From NCBI GenBank assembly GCA_910577015.1, contig CAJTKU010000001.1, positions 248,001 to 312,000 of the forward strand: a DNA stretch of 64,000 nt, given 5' to 3'. Under the pieces are notes generated by a model, which was not told the origin of the DNA, did not search any database, and worked only from the letters and a program-made list of their open reading frames with translations. Numbering within the stretch: the first letter of the stretch is position 1; every line of letters begins with the position of its first letter. Shown here piece after piece: positions 33,623 through 41,192 of the stretch. Origin of the DNA: an uncultured Lachnospiraceae bacterium. Its GTDB lineage: Bacteria > Bacillota > Clostridia > Lachnospirales > Lachnospiraceae. The position numbers and the translations under genes were made by a program.

Positions 33623-33823
33623 TCACTCCTTTCCTTGAATTGTGAAAACTATACAAAAAGCTGAGGCAACTCCGAGTATAACCCCGGAGATTTTTGATAC
33701 CCACCACAGCACATTACACAAAAATAAGGCACCGTACTCACTGAATACGATGCCGTTGTTGTTGGACCGGAACCCTGCAATGAACAGGAACTCTCCCCTG
33801 GGAGGGGAACGTGATGCTTTCAC
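33623..33823 (-). CDS. Possible small membrane protein
   Basis: A 66-codon frame starting with GTG. Its C-terminal half (WWVSKISGVILGVASAFCIVF region) is a plausible membrane segment. The ribosome site is poor, and the true start could lie further in. Its stop overlaps the ribosome site of the methyltransferase-like gene. It may be non-coding. Confidence 0.3.
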   Translation of the reverse strand: MKASRSPPRGEFLFIAGFRSNNNGIVFSEYGALFLCNVLWWVSKISGVILGVASAFCIVFTIQGKE

Positions 33824-33840
33824 CAGTTCCGGATATTATG

Positions 33841-34350
33841 TTAAATCCCTGCCATGCCACAGTCAAACAAGCTCATTTGCTTACAGCCGCTATCTTCCTT
33901 TGTCGGCTCTTTGGCAGGTTTCTTACTGTCGTCCTTTGACTTTCCCTTTACTTTCGGCAGTGTTGGATCGGGCAGCTCTTCTATGACTTCCCCCACATTC
34001 TCTGCCCACCATTCTGCGAAGATGGTTCTGTGGCACCAATCGCCCTCCACTCTCACATCTTCAAAGCAGAGAAGTACAAGCTCCTTGCCCTCACTTCTCG
34101 CCTTTTCATCCAGCTTTGTTACCATGCTGATGATTCTGTCTTTTCCAATGCCCTCCAGCTTGCCGTAATATGCTCTCTTGAACGCCTCAATATCCATGTT
34201 CAGCATATTTCCTTTCGGCGCCAGGGAGTAGCACTGCTCTCTCAGCTGGTACCCTAACCGGAATCTTGGTTGCCCGATGCTGATTCCTACCGGATAATGC
34301 TTGTCGTCCGATAACTCTTTATTGCTATACCTGCTGGTCCATATTGCCAT
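33841..34350 (-). CDS. DUF488-like protein
   Basis: A 169-aa protein. The N-terminus (MAIWTSRYSNKEL, YPVGISIGQPRF) and the motif LLCFEDVRVEGDWCHRTIFAEWW match DUF488 proteins, which are often neighbours of DNA-modification genes. The C-terminal 45 residues are Lys/Asp-rich and end in CKQMSLFDCG. It is the first gene after the predicted late promoter. AAGGAG precedes ATG 34350. Confidence 0.75.
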   Translation of the reverse strand: MAIWTSRYSNKELSDDKHYPVGISIGQPRFRLGYQLREQCYSLAPKGNMLNMDIEAFKRAYYGKLEGIGKDRIISMVTKLDEKARSEGKELVLLCFEDVRVEGDWCHRTIFAEWWAENVGEVIEELPDPTLPKVKGKSKDDSKKPAKEPTKEDSGCKQMSLFDCGMAGI

Positions 34351-34387
34351 TTCAAATCACTCCTTTTGTTCTGTTGTCCTTATAATA

Positions 34388-34393
34388 ATTATA
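34388..34393 (-). promoter_or_regulatory. Predicted late promoter -10 element
   Basis: A perfect TATAAT lies on the minus strand 38 bases before the first late gene, with no good -35 at normal spacing. That is consistent with a promoter needing the late activator encoded just upstream (34628-35200). Confidence 0.5.
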
Positions 34394-34464
34394 CTATACA
34401 GACGGTTCTAAGTACACTTAAATAGCCTTATTTAACCGATTGTTCATATATCCTCCGGGCATTG

Positions 34465-34486
34465 CGGCAAGCCTTTCGGCCCGCCG
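34465..34486. repeat. Strong hairpin with GAAA tetraloop in the leader before the late genes
   Basis: On the minus strand a 9-bp stem with two G-T wobbles closes a GAAA loop (34486-34465). The 277-base gap 34351-34627 also holds CCTGCG/CGCAGG pairing near 34610 and a nine-codon ORF at 34447-34418 after GGAGG. There is no T-run, so this does not look like a simple terminator. I see no larger gene in the gap. Confidence 0.6.
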
Positions 34487-34627
34487 CCCGCATCCGGGAA
34501 GAAAAACAACTGGCTATTTTTTAGGGGTGACATTTGATTGGCTGATACCATTACACCACATTCATTTTCTAAATGCAACCTACTCTTTTTCTACCTGCGC
34601 TTTATATGGCCGCAGGGAGCGTTCAAA

Positions 34628-35200
34628 TCATATCCCAAGCAGGTAAACAGCCACTATTCCACACGCTATCCCTAAATCCTTATACACCGTCTTATCGCTT
34701 ACCTTTTCTACCTGCGAAATTTCCTGTACCGAATATTCCCTATCCTCCAGATACATCATGCTCAGCTCCCGATATCGGCGCTTTGCCTCTTCACTTCCGG
34801 ACCTTTCACACTCTTCCCGGTACATTTCAGTCGCTTTTTCTATGCGGTAGATGCAATATAAATCCTCCTGCCTCCGTTTCTCTCCGTCCTGGATTACCCT
34901 CTCGGACTTGCTTACTGCCTCCTTTGTTCCCATGAGGTCCTGTATGAATTTCCATCTGAGTTCAACTTTCTCTTCCTCCGTGAACTCTGCCTCGTCTGAC
35001 AGCGTAGCCTTCATCCTCCGGTACGAGCTGAGCATCTTTTTGGTTTTTTTGACCTTGTTCTCTTCCCTGGCCCTTTTCTTCTCCGCCTTTACCTGCTCTG
35101 CCCGGAATGTCTGCACCGCCTCTTTCCCTGCTACTGCAGCAATCTGGTTGATCTGCTCCTGCGTCAGAACATACATTGGTATCTTTTTATCCGTTGCCAT
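34628..35200 (-). CDS. Late-gene regulator-like protein (RinA/ArpU/sigma-like)
   Basis: A 190-aa basic, helical protein starting MATDKKIPMYVLTQEQINQIA. The C-terminal segment REYSVQEISQVEKVSDKTVYKDLG is a helix-turn-helix of the type in late transcription activators. The position after the early replication genes and before the late operon is that of RinA or ArpU. ATG 35200 follows AAGGAGG with seven bases; the longer ORF start is rejected. The repressor-type operator at 35221-35234 is directly upstream. Confidence 0.75.
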   Translation of the reverse strand: MATDKKIPMYVLTQEQINQIAAVAGKEAVQTFRAEQVKAEKKRAREENKVKKTKKMLSSYRRMKATLSDEAEFTEEEKVELRWKFIQDLMGTKEAVSKSERVIQDGEKRRQEDLYCIYRIEKATEMYREECERSGSEEAKRRYRELSMMYLEDREYSVQEISQVEKVSDKTVYKDLGIACGIVAVYLLGI

Positions 35201-35212
35201 AATGTCGCCTCC

Positions 35213-35241
35213 TTGACTTTCTCGCATATGCGAGTTATAAT
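35213..35241 (+). promoter_or_regulatory. Plus-strand promoter with repressor operator in its spacer
   Basis: TTGACT (35213-35218), a 17-bp spacer and TATAAT (35236-35241) form a near-consensus promoter. The spacer contains the perfect palindrome CTCGCATATGCGAG (35221-35234). The same 14-bp motif sits at the same offset in the spacer of the early promoter at 46035-46063. It faces away from the late regulator and towards the 3' end of the next early gene. Confidence 0.75.
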
Positions 35242-35247
35242 GTTCTC

Positions 35248-35286
35248 AGTCACGAGTCGTTCCGTCAAGGGGCGGCTTTTCTTTTT
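35248..35286 (+). ncRNA. Possible very short RNA ending in a terminator
   Basis: Just downstream of the 35213-35241 promoter, GTCGTTCC (35256-35263) and GGGGCGGC (35269-35276) pair and are followed by TTTTCTTTTT. The promoter would therefore make a transcript of only about 40 nt, antisense to the leader of the late regulator and touching the end of the 35285-35542 gene. Whether it is stable or regulatory is unknown. Confidence 0.45.
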
Positions 35287-35542
35287 ACCTGCGTCTCTTT
35301 GTGCAGGTGGCAAAGTGTGATATGTAGCCAAAGCCTTCTGCATCCCTGCCGTCTGCCCTGTCCGCCGCCACTATTTCTCCATGTGGCGTCACCAGCTTTT
35401 CCTCGGCTTTCTTTCCGGCCTCCGGCCTGCGGTAGTTTATCATCTGAGGATCGACCGGCATATTCCTCCCTGCCTTTGTACGAATCCACATAATCTGCTT
35501 TCCGCAATTCTTGCACACTCCGAACGGATTACCTGACCTCAT
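35285..35542 (-). CDS. Zinc-binding-like small phage protein
   Basis: An 85-aa protein with CKNCGKQIMWIRTKAGRNMPVDPQ near the start and HFATC near the end, giving three or four Cys/His ligands of a small zinc knuckle. Such proteins are common in the early operons of phages of Clostridia. ATG 35542 is preferred; the upstream TTG overlaps the ribosome site AAAGGAGG. Confidence 0.7.
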   Translation of the reverse strand: MRSGNPFGVCKNCGKQIMWIRTKAGRNMPVDPQMINYRRPEAGKKAEEKLVTPHGEIVAADRADGRDAEGFGYISHFATCTKRRR

Positions 35543-35549
35543 GGTTTCC

Positions 35550-35777
35550 TCATTCCTCCTTTCCGACAATCTCCTTCAGTCTGTCCTTGAAACTCTCTAC
35601 CTCTGTTTCCGGCACATCGACCATTGTTATGATACCCTTTGGCGGCTCCGCTCCCTGGGTGTCCGGCATTCGCACTATTACAGTGTCGCCTACCTCAACC
35701 CTTTCTTTGCTGATGTATGTATATTCCCTGCCCTGCGGCTCCCCGCCTCTTAAAAACCTCAGTTTCACTAAATTCAT
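35550..35777 (-). CDS. Hypothetical early phage protein
   Basis: A 75-aa protein with a beta-rich core (GREYTYISKERVEVGDTVIVRMPD) and a charged helical end. It lies in the tightly packed early operon. No family is recognised. Confidence 0.65.
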   Translation of the reverse strand: MNLVKLRFLRGGEPQGREYTYISKERVEVGDTVIVRMPDTQGAEPPKGIITMVDVPETEVESFKDRLKEIVGKEE

Positions 35778-35791
35778 CCCTGCAATCCTCC

Positions 35792-36097
35792 TTATTTTTT
35801 CCTGCCCAACTCAATATCCTTCAGCTGCTCCATGTTTATCAGCCTGCAGTCCGGCAGCATTATCAACGGTTCTCCCAACACTACCTCTGTGCCCTCAATG
35901 TGCATCTGAGGATAGCTCACAATTACATTGCACTCCTGCGCCACCTGGTAGCTGGAATCGCTGATTATGTTTCGCACACGCTTTACATCAGCGGCAGATG
36001 TCCGCTTTCCCTTAATCGGGATCTTCCGGAACTCTGCCTGCATGGCATTCTGCTCTTTGTATATCCTCTCGTACACATACATATAATTCCGCGCCAT
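35792..36097 (-). CDS. Hypothetical early phage protein
   Basis: A 101-aa protein starting MARNYMYVYERIYKEQNAMQAEF with a basic middle and IISDSSYQVAQECNVIVSYPQ. It follows the PP-loop gene by nine bases. The function is unknown. Confidence 0.65.
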   Translation of the reverse strand: MARNYMYVYERIYKEQNAMQAEFRKIPIKGKRTSAADVKRVRNIISDSSYQVAQECNVIVSYPQMHIEGTEVVLGEPLIMLPDCRLINMEQLKDIELGRKK

Positions 36098-36106
36098 TCT
36101 ACCTCC

Positions 36107-36853
36107 TTATACTTTTTCAAGCTCCAGCTGTGCATTGATTTCATGCAGGCTTTTTCCAAACCGGTTAAATTCCGTATACGCCACATCCTCCATATGATCC
36201 TCCAGGCTCACAAACCGCGACCACACTTCCGGATAACTCCTTTTTATTTCCCGCTGCTCTGCCAGTTTTGCATTTGGGCAGAACCAGCATCCGCCTCTTT
36301 TTGATAACTCATAACAAGGACTGAACAATCCGTACTCAATGCACTTCTCTTTTGCCATTTTCTCTGTATAGCCATACTTTTCAAGCAGAGATATGCAGTC
36401 TTTCTTCTTTCTCAGGGATTCCAGCCTCTTTGGTTCATCAATCGCAATCCCTATGTACTGAGTAACAGGCTCTGTGATTTTTCTTTTGTACTCAGTTATC
36501 GGTTTGATTTTCAAATCTCTCTGCACATTACACATTCCAACTCCAGGAAACCCATATCTCTTCCCTTTGTTTTCCTCGTGCTTTGTCGGCCTCTTGATTA
36601 TCCGATTAAACAGATGCAGATAGTCCATACTGGACTGAACGATTGTGACCTTATATCCCCAGCTTTCAAATAATGGCTTTGCCACTTCTTTTACGAAATG
36701 GATATGATGCGGATTCTCACCGCTTATTCCGTTCTGTATATCAAACATTACTTCACAGAATATTATTTCATCCAACGGCTCACGGTGTTCGTGGGCCAGA
36801 ATGATGCTTGCTGTACTATCTTTTCCACCGGACCAGCTTACCATAAAGCGCAT
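36107..36853 (-). CDS. PAPS-reductase-like PP-loop ATPase
   Basis: A 248-aa N-type ATP-pyrophosphatase. The PP-loop SGGKDS is at residues 8-13. A GMCNVQRDLKIKP segment and a C-terminal cluster FSPCYELSKRGGCWFCPNA provide four Cys that may bind a metal or iron-sulfur centre. Such phage-borne proteins resemble DndC and sulfate-activating enzymes, but the substrate is not known. They may take part in nucleic acid modification. The start lacks a clear ribosome site, and a second ATG lies three codons in. Confidence 0.75.
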   Translation of the reverse strand: MRFMVSWSGGKDSTASIILAHEHREPLDEIIFCEVMFDIQNGISGENPHHIHFVKEVAKPLFESWGYKVTIVQSSMDYLHLFNRIIKRPTKHEENKGKRYGFPGVGMCNVQRDLKIKPITEYKRKITEPVTQYIGIAIDEPKRLESLRKKKDCISLLEKYGYTEKMAKEKCIEYGLFSPCYELSKRGGCWFCPNAKLAEQREIKRSYPEVWSRFVSLEDHMEDVAYTEFNRFGKSLHEINAQLELEKV

Positions 36854-36964
36854 GAGGGACAGTGCCGAAACACATATCCGCTACCGCTTGACTACCATTA
36901 GGCCGCATCCGGCCCGCAAAGGCTTTGGTAATTACATTGGTCGCCGCTCGCCATCCCAATACGT
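36854..36964. other. Non-coding gap with small hairpin
   Basis: This 111-base GC-rich gap interrupts an otherwise packed early operon. It contains GGCCG-CATC-CGGCC at 36901-36914. There is no ORF with a ribosome site. It could be a leader structure for the PP-loop gene. Confidence 0.4.
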
Positions 36965-37213
36965 CTAGGCGCCCAGCAGTTCCCTCCTGCTCACTTTATT
37001 TTCCTGGAGCGCTTTTCTCCAGTATGCTATATCCGCTTTGTCCGATCTCGTGATAGATTCCTGCAGCATCATTTCACAGTCTGCTATTGCACTCTCAATT
37101 TCCTCCAGTGTTGCCTCGCTTTCCTCTCCGCAGCACCCGCAAAAATCGTCTCCGTAAAATGCAGAAACAAATTCCCGCTGATCCTGCAGAGCAGTCCTAT
37201 GCTTTTTCGCCAT
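36965..37213 (-). CDS. Cys-containing hypothetical early protein
   Basis: An 82-aa protein with FCGCCGEES near residue 25 followed by an acidic helix. ATG 37213 is chosen; an upstream TTG overlaps the previous gene's end. No family is recognised. Confidence 0.6.
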   Translation of the reverse strand: MAKKHRTALQDQREFVSAFYGDDFCGCCGEESEATLEEIESAIADCEMMLQESITRSDKADIAYWRKALQENKVSRRELLGA

Positions 37214-37215
37214 AC

Positions 37216-37527
37216 TCAATACCTGTTCGCCTTTCTGACCTTTTCAATCTCTGAGAGCGCAGGGGCGTTGACGCATTTCTTCATGCCCTCATATAATTCT
37301 TTAGCTCCCGGATTGCCCCTCTCCACTTCATCCGCCAGGTGGCGCAGGACCAATACAATCAGCCCTGCGTCTGCCTTTGCGTATGGAGATATGGCATTGA
37401 TGATCTTTTCCGAATAGTGCTGCAGACCTCTTTCCACCAACTTCATAGCCTCCTGCGTCTTGCCGCTTGCAATCAGCTTGTTTCCCCGGTCCACATAACT
37501 ACTCATTCGCTCTTTCCCAAATGCCAT
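37216..37527 (-). CDS. Hypothetical early phage protein
   Basis: A 103-aa helical protein (MKLVERGLQHYSEKIINAISPY, LIVLVLRHLADEVERG). It may be a TPR-like helical hairpin. It lies between a long acidic protein gene and the Cys-containing gene. The function is unknown. Confidence 0.65.
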   Translation of the reverse strand: MAFGKERMSSYVDRGNKLIASGKTQEAMKLVERGLQHYSEKIINAISPYAKADAGLIVLVLRHLADEVERGNPGAKELYEGMKKCVNAPALSEIEKVRKANRY

Positions 37528-37536
37528 GATTTCCTC

Positions 37537-38202
37537 CTATTCCTCTGAACCGTCCTCCGGCTCTTCGTAGCCGTAGCCATCGTCCTCTCCGTTTTCCGGC
37601 TCTTCTCCGCCCAGGAGTTCATCCGTGATGTCCTCCAGTCCCTCTCCCGGCTCCAGTTCCGGATTGCTTTCGGGTTCTTTGGCCTCCACTACCCTATATT
37701 CTCCGTCAATCACTTCTTCGGAATTATCCGGCCCCGGCAGTAACGGAACGCCCTTTCCCTCAACCGCATTGGAACCGGCAGACTCTTCACCCTCGCTTTC
37801 CCCGGCCTTGTCCTGCTGCTGGAAATCCGCATCAAAGATACTCCTCTGTTGAGTGTTCGCAATCGGTATCAGCTTGAATATCCCGGTATCTTCATCCATC
37901 ACCAGCTCCATTTCATTGTTGAAAGAGCCGGATTTCTCGTCATTGATCTTTACGGCTGATGTCACCTTATGCTTGAACTGAGGTTTGCTGATTTCCCTTG
38001 ATTCGCCCTTGATATCCGGATTGTAGTTCGGGATAAATTCTTTTACCATAGTGACATCAATTTTCAATGTCATGCTGCCCTCGTTGGTGCCTTTCTCCTG
38101 CATATTTCCGATAAGCCTCTGCAGGACGAAATTCATATCCCTTTTCATTTCCTCAAAGGTATCGCTGTCAAAATCTAGCCTCTTTTCAAAATCTTCGCTC
38201 AT
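37537..38202 (-). CDS. Acidic hypothetical early protein
   Basis: A 221-aa protein with an ordered N-terminal half (residues 1-120, including SMTLKIDVTMVKEFIPNYNP) and a C-terminal half that is strongly acidic, Gly/Glu-rich and probably disordered. Its ATG overlaps the DUF1351 stop (TAATG). In similar phages such proteins sit with DUF1351 and recombination genes. Confidence 0.7.
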   Translation of the reverse strand: MSEDFEKRLDFDSDTFEEMKRDMNFVLQRLIGNMQEKGTNEGSMTLKIDVTMVKEFIPNYNPDIKGESREISKPQFKHKVTSAVKINDEKSGSFNNEMELVMDEDTGIFKLIPIANTQQRSIFDADFQQQDKAGESEGEESAGSNAVEGKGVPLLPGPDNSEEVIDGEYRVVEAKEPESNPELEPGEGLEDITDELLGGEEPENGEDDGYGYEEPEDGSEE

Positions 38203-39374
38203 TACTTAATCCTCCCGTATTCGATATTGTTCTCTTTCATAAAATCAATCAACTTCTGCAGCTGCACCCTAGTACCTACTGCACAGAATTTTGTGCGATA
38301 CCTCTTCTCTTCCTGCTTAGGCTCAAATGGATCAACCGCAACAGATGCCTGCTGCCCGGCGCTCTGGATAGTCCCCGCAACTGAAAACTCCGATCCGCTT
38401 TCCCACGGCAGCGTTCCGCCCTCTGCCTCACCTGATACGTTTTGAGCCGGTTCCGTTACGTTTTCCCGGCTTTCAGTCACGTTTTTCACCTGTTCAGTCA
38501 CATTTTCTGCCTGCTTACTTGCAGATTCCTGCTCTGCTCTCTTCTGAGCCTCCAGTGCTTTTTGCTGCTCTTCCTCGGCTTTTGCCCGTTCCTCTTCTGC
38601 CTTACGGCGTTCCTCGGCCAGACGTTTCCTTTCAGCCTCTTCCTCTGCCTTGCGCCTCTTTTCAGCCTCCAGCTTTTCTTCCAGGTCAGACAGACGCTTA
38701 TTCTCTGCCAGTGCTTTGCTGAGGTCCAGTGTCTTTATGTAGACATCCTTTGCATTCAGCTTGTATTTGCTCTCCAAGCTGTCGATTGTCTCCAGGTCAG
38801 TGCGGACCTTTTCAACCTTTTCCTTTACCTCAACCTGTGCCGTAGCCAGCTTATAGGTCTGATTGAGATACCGGATGTCGAACACCCTCTCAAAAGGCAG
38901 AACCTCCGCCAAATCCCCGATTACTTCATCATAGGATTTCTGGATGCTCTTTTTCTTTTCCTCTTTCTGCTGGTCCTCAAACGCCTTTACCTGCCTGTCA
39001 ATGATGCCTACCGGCTCCTGGATCAGTGCCAGAATCTCTTTCAGCTCCGCCTCGAACACTTCATACGGCTCATTGATGATTTTCTTAACCATCTTCCGGC
39101 GTTCCTCAATGGCCTTTGTCAGCTTATTCAGCTCCGCCCGATCCGCCTTTGCCTGTTTCATGTTGTCCTCTGTGTAGACAACATTCTGGTATGCAGCTAT
39201 CTTATGCCTTACAGCCGCCTCCAGCTCTTCCTTGTTCCACTTAATCACCCGGAGAAAACCGTCCTCCGTAGGATTGATTAACCGGAACTCCATCTTTTCC
39301 GGCTGTGCCACAGCTACCTCGTTCACAACCTCCGCCTCCACCGTTTCCGGTGCCGCTTTCTTTCTTCCTGCCAT
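38202..39374 (-). CDS. DUF1351-family coiled-coil protein
   Basis: A 390-aa protein matching the DUF1351 pattern (KWNKEELEAAVRHKIAAYQNVVYTE region, RKMVKKIINEPYEVFEAELKEI). A long charged coiled coil spans about 215-290. A short run of near-repeats ENVTE/KNVTE/ENVTE/QNVSG is found at about 293-318. The conserved C-terminus RYRTKFCAVGTRVQLQKLIDF follows. The family is found in early operons of Firmicutes phages with RecT and is thought to serve DNA metabolism; its biochemical role is not established. Confidence 0.8.
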   Translation of the reverse strand: MAGRKKAAPETVEAEVVNEVAVAQPEKMEFRLINPTEDGFLRVIKWNKEELEAAVRHKIAAYQNVVYTEDNMKQAKADRAELNKLTKAIEERRKMVKKIINEPYEVFEAELKEILALIQEPVGIIDRQVKAFEDQQKEEKKKSIQKSYDEVIGDLAEVLPFERVFDIRYLNQTYKLATAQVEVKEKVEKVRTDLETIDSLESKYKLNAKDVYIKTLDLSKALAENKRLSDLEEKLEAEKRRKAEEEAERKRLAEERRKAEEERAKAEEEQQKALEAQKRAEQESASKQAENVTEQVKNVTESRENVTEPAQNVSGEAEGGTLPWESGSEFSVAGTIQSAGQQASVAVDPFEPKQEEKRYRTKFCAVGTRVQLQKLIDFMKENNIEYGRIK

Positions 39375-39385
39375 CTGTCTACCTC

Positions 39386-39637
39386 CTATTCTTCGTCTAA
39401 ATCAACATAAATTCCTAAGCACCCCATAAAATCCGCAAGCTCTTCCAGCTGATCTTCTTCTGTTCCCACCACATCCTCCACATATTTGCTACCGCAATAC
39501 GGACAAACCGGATAACCAGGCTGGCAATTCTCCAGAAGTTTCTCACCTACAATAAAATCTTTTCCGCAATCCAGGCAGCTATATTTTGTATGAATATCAA
39601 TATAATGCCCTTCCGCCCAATTTGGACTTCTCCACAT
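39386..39637 (-). CDS. Zinc-ribbon protein
   Basis: An 83-aa protein with CLDCGKDFIVGEKLLENCQPG and CPYCGSKYVEDVVG, two CxxC pairs that form a zinc ribbon. An acidic C-terminal helix follows. AGGAGG precedes the ATG. It lies beside rusA; a DNA-related role is likely but not shown. Confidence 0.7.
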   Translation of the reverse strand: MWRSPNWAEGHYIDIHTKYSCLDCGKDFIVGEKLLENCQPGYPVCPYCGSKYVEDVVGTEEDQLEELADFMGCLGIYVDLDEE

Positions 39638-39647
39638 ACTCTGCCTC

Positions 39648-40109
39648 CTATATTTGATCTGGTCCTATTACCCGGATTGAAACATCCACCCTCGGATTCT
39701 CCGAATAGAACTTCCTTACCTGTGCATCCACCACTGCCGAATCATCATGATATGCCACCAGATTCAGGCTGTCACAGATGATCTTCCCGATATTGTCCCA
39801 ATCCGGCTTTTTTATTGGCCGGATTTTATGCTCCAGCATGGCTTTCCGCTTTTTCTTGCTGGTGGATTTCGGAATCTCATAGTAAGCGATAATCCTCACA
39901 TCCAGCATGGCGCCTTCGCTGAACATTTTCCCTTTCGCCGTCTGCTGATACATCAGCTTGACTAAATTTTCATAGCTCACCGTTTCGTCCGGAGTATAGG
40001 TCTTTACATACTGCCCTGCTCTGGAGAACTTCGGCCTCTGCTTTCCGAATGGCTGGCCCGGTACTGAGAACTTAATCTGTTTCATAGCGTTATCCTCTGC
40101 CTGTTCCAT
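39648..40109 (-). CDS. rusA: RusA-like Holliday junction resolvase
   Basis: A 153-aa resolvase. The RusA signature KPDWDNIGKIICDSLN (about residues 104-119) gives the catalytic Asp residues, followed by DDSAVV. It cuts Holliday junctions formed during phage recombination and replication before packaging. It sits with recT, nuclease and replication genes. ATG 40109 follows AGGAGG at short spacing; an internal ATG at 40085 is an alternative. Confidence 0.92.
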   Translation of the reverse strand: MEQAEDNAMKQIKFSVPGQPFGKQRPKFSRAGQYVKTYTPDETVSYENLVKLMYQQTAKGKMFSEGAMLDVRIIAYYEIPKSTSKKKRKAMLEHKIRPIKKPDWDNIGKIICDSLNLVAYHDDSAVVDAQVRKFYSENPRVDVSIRVIGPDQI

Positions 40110-40117
40110 ACTGCCTC

Positions 40118-40312
40118 CTATTCACCGCCTCCGGCATCAGCCGCACCGTCCTCTTTGTAGACCTTCAAGTAGTAGTCCAGCTGCTTTCCTGTCGGCGTTT
40201 TCTTTCTTACCCCCGGACCGATTGTATATCCGTTTTCCAGGAGAATACCCGCAACCGCCTTTCTGTCCTCCAGCTTATAAATGCTGATTTCTGCCACCTT
40301 TTCCATTGCCAT
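40118..40312 (-). CDS. Hypothetical small early protein
   Basis: A 64-aa protein (EISIYKLEDRKAVAGILLENGYTIG, then KQLDYYLKVYKED) with a Gly/Asp-rich end. It lies between the helicase loader and rusA genes. The function is unknown. Confidence 0.65.
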   Translation of the reverse strand: MAMEKVAEISIYKLEDRKAVAGILLENGYTIGPGVRKKTPTGKQLDYYLKVYKEDGAADAGGGE

Positions 40313-40316
40313 ATTG

Positions 40317-41192
40317 TCATTCCTCCATTAACTTTTTCATTTCATCAAACCTCTTTGCTGCCTCTTTCTCTCTCCAGGACCTGCCAGGCACCCTTACCGG
40401 GAAACACATTTCAAATATCCTGTCATATATCCGCTTATACCGGATGTCCGTATTCTCCTGCATTTCCTTTACTGTCATATTCGTGGTAAGGATCAATGGC
40501 TTTCCTGCCCGATACCTGCTGTCGATGATGTTATAAACTTTCTCCAGGGCATAGTCTGTATTTCTCTCGGTACCCAAATCATCAATTATCAGCAGGCGGG
40601 CATCGTTCAGCCGGTTCATAAAAATCTTTTCTTCTTCTGGATTTCCCTGGATGTTCTGCAGGATTTTCACGAATGAGGTCATGATTACCGGAACCATCCG
40701 ATCAATAAGCTCGTTTGCTATGCAGGCGGCTGTAAAGCTCTTCCCGGTTCCTACCGTTCCCCACAGCAATATGCCCTGCCTTTTCTGGTACATTTCCTCA
40801 AATCGTTCCACATACTTCTCTGCCAGAGCATACACTTTCTGGTTATCCTGGTCTTTCTGGAATGAGCACAAGCGCACTTCCCGCAATTTATCATCTATCA
40901 GACTGCTGTTTTTCAGACGCTCTATGCGTTCCATAGCCTTTCGCTTTTTCTCTGCCTCTTCCCTGCGTTTATTTTCCTCAACCTGGCATTTGCAGAGGCA
41001 TCTTACCACTATTTCCTTTCCGTCAGTAAAATCTGAGGCCGGAAGTCTGGTCTGCTTTTTGCCTCTGCACTTTCCGCAATGCAGAAGTCCATCATCGCCT
41101 ATGTAGTCTCCTTCATCTGTCCGTACCTCTACGGTGTCCTGCGGAAGTTTCACTATCTCCCCCAGCTTTACCGGTTCACCAATCATATACAT
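40317..41192 (-). CDS. DnaC/DnaI-like replicative helicase loader
   Basis: A 291-aa AAA+ ATPase. The N-terminus carries Cys pairs (CGKC and RCLCKC) of a zinc-binding part. The ATPase domain has Walker A GTVGTGKSFTAACIANEL (about 143-160), Walker B LLIIDDLG and an arginine-containing KRIYDRIFE sensor region. It should load the host helicase onto phage replication origins. It follows the replisome organiser gene with overlapping start and stop. GTG and ATG starts lie side by side at 41195 and 41192. Confidence 0.9.
   Translation of the reverse strand: MYMIGEPVKLGEIVKLPQDTVEVRTDEGDYIGDDGLLHCGKCRGKKQTRLPASDFTDGKEIVVRCLCKCQVEENKRREEAEKKRKAMERIERLKNSSLIDDKLREVRLCSFQKDQDNQKVYALAEKYVERFEEMYQKRQGILLWGTVGTGKSFTAACIANELIDRMVPVIMTSFVKILQNIQGNPEEEKIFMNRLNDARLLIIDDLGTERNTDYALEKVYNIIDSRYRAGKPLILTTNMTVKEMQENTDIRYKRIYDRIFEMCFPVRVPGRSWREKEAAKRFDEMKKLMEE

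Noticed and set aside
33751..33764. 14-base match to TR (TGCCGTTGTTGTTG) far from the DGR
   Set aside because: The match is only the AAC repeat core. No flanking similarity, so not a remote variable repeat.
34530..34570. D-arm-like sequence GGTGTAATGGTATCA (minus strand) suggesting a tRNA
   Set aside because: No anticodon stem, T-arm or acceptor pairing can be found around it.
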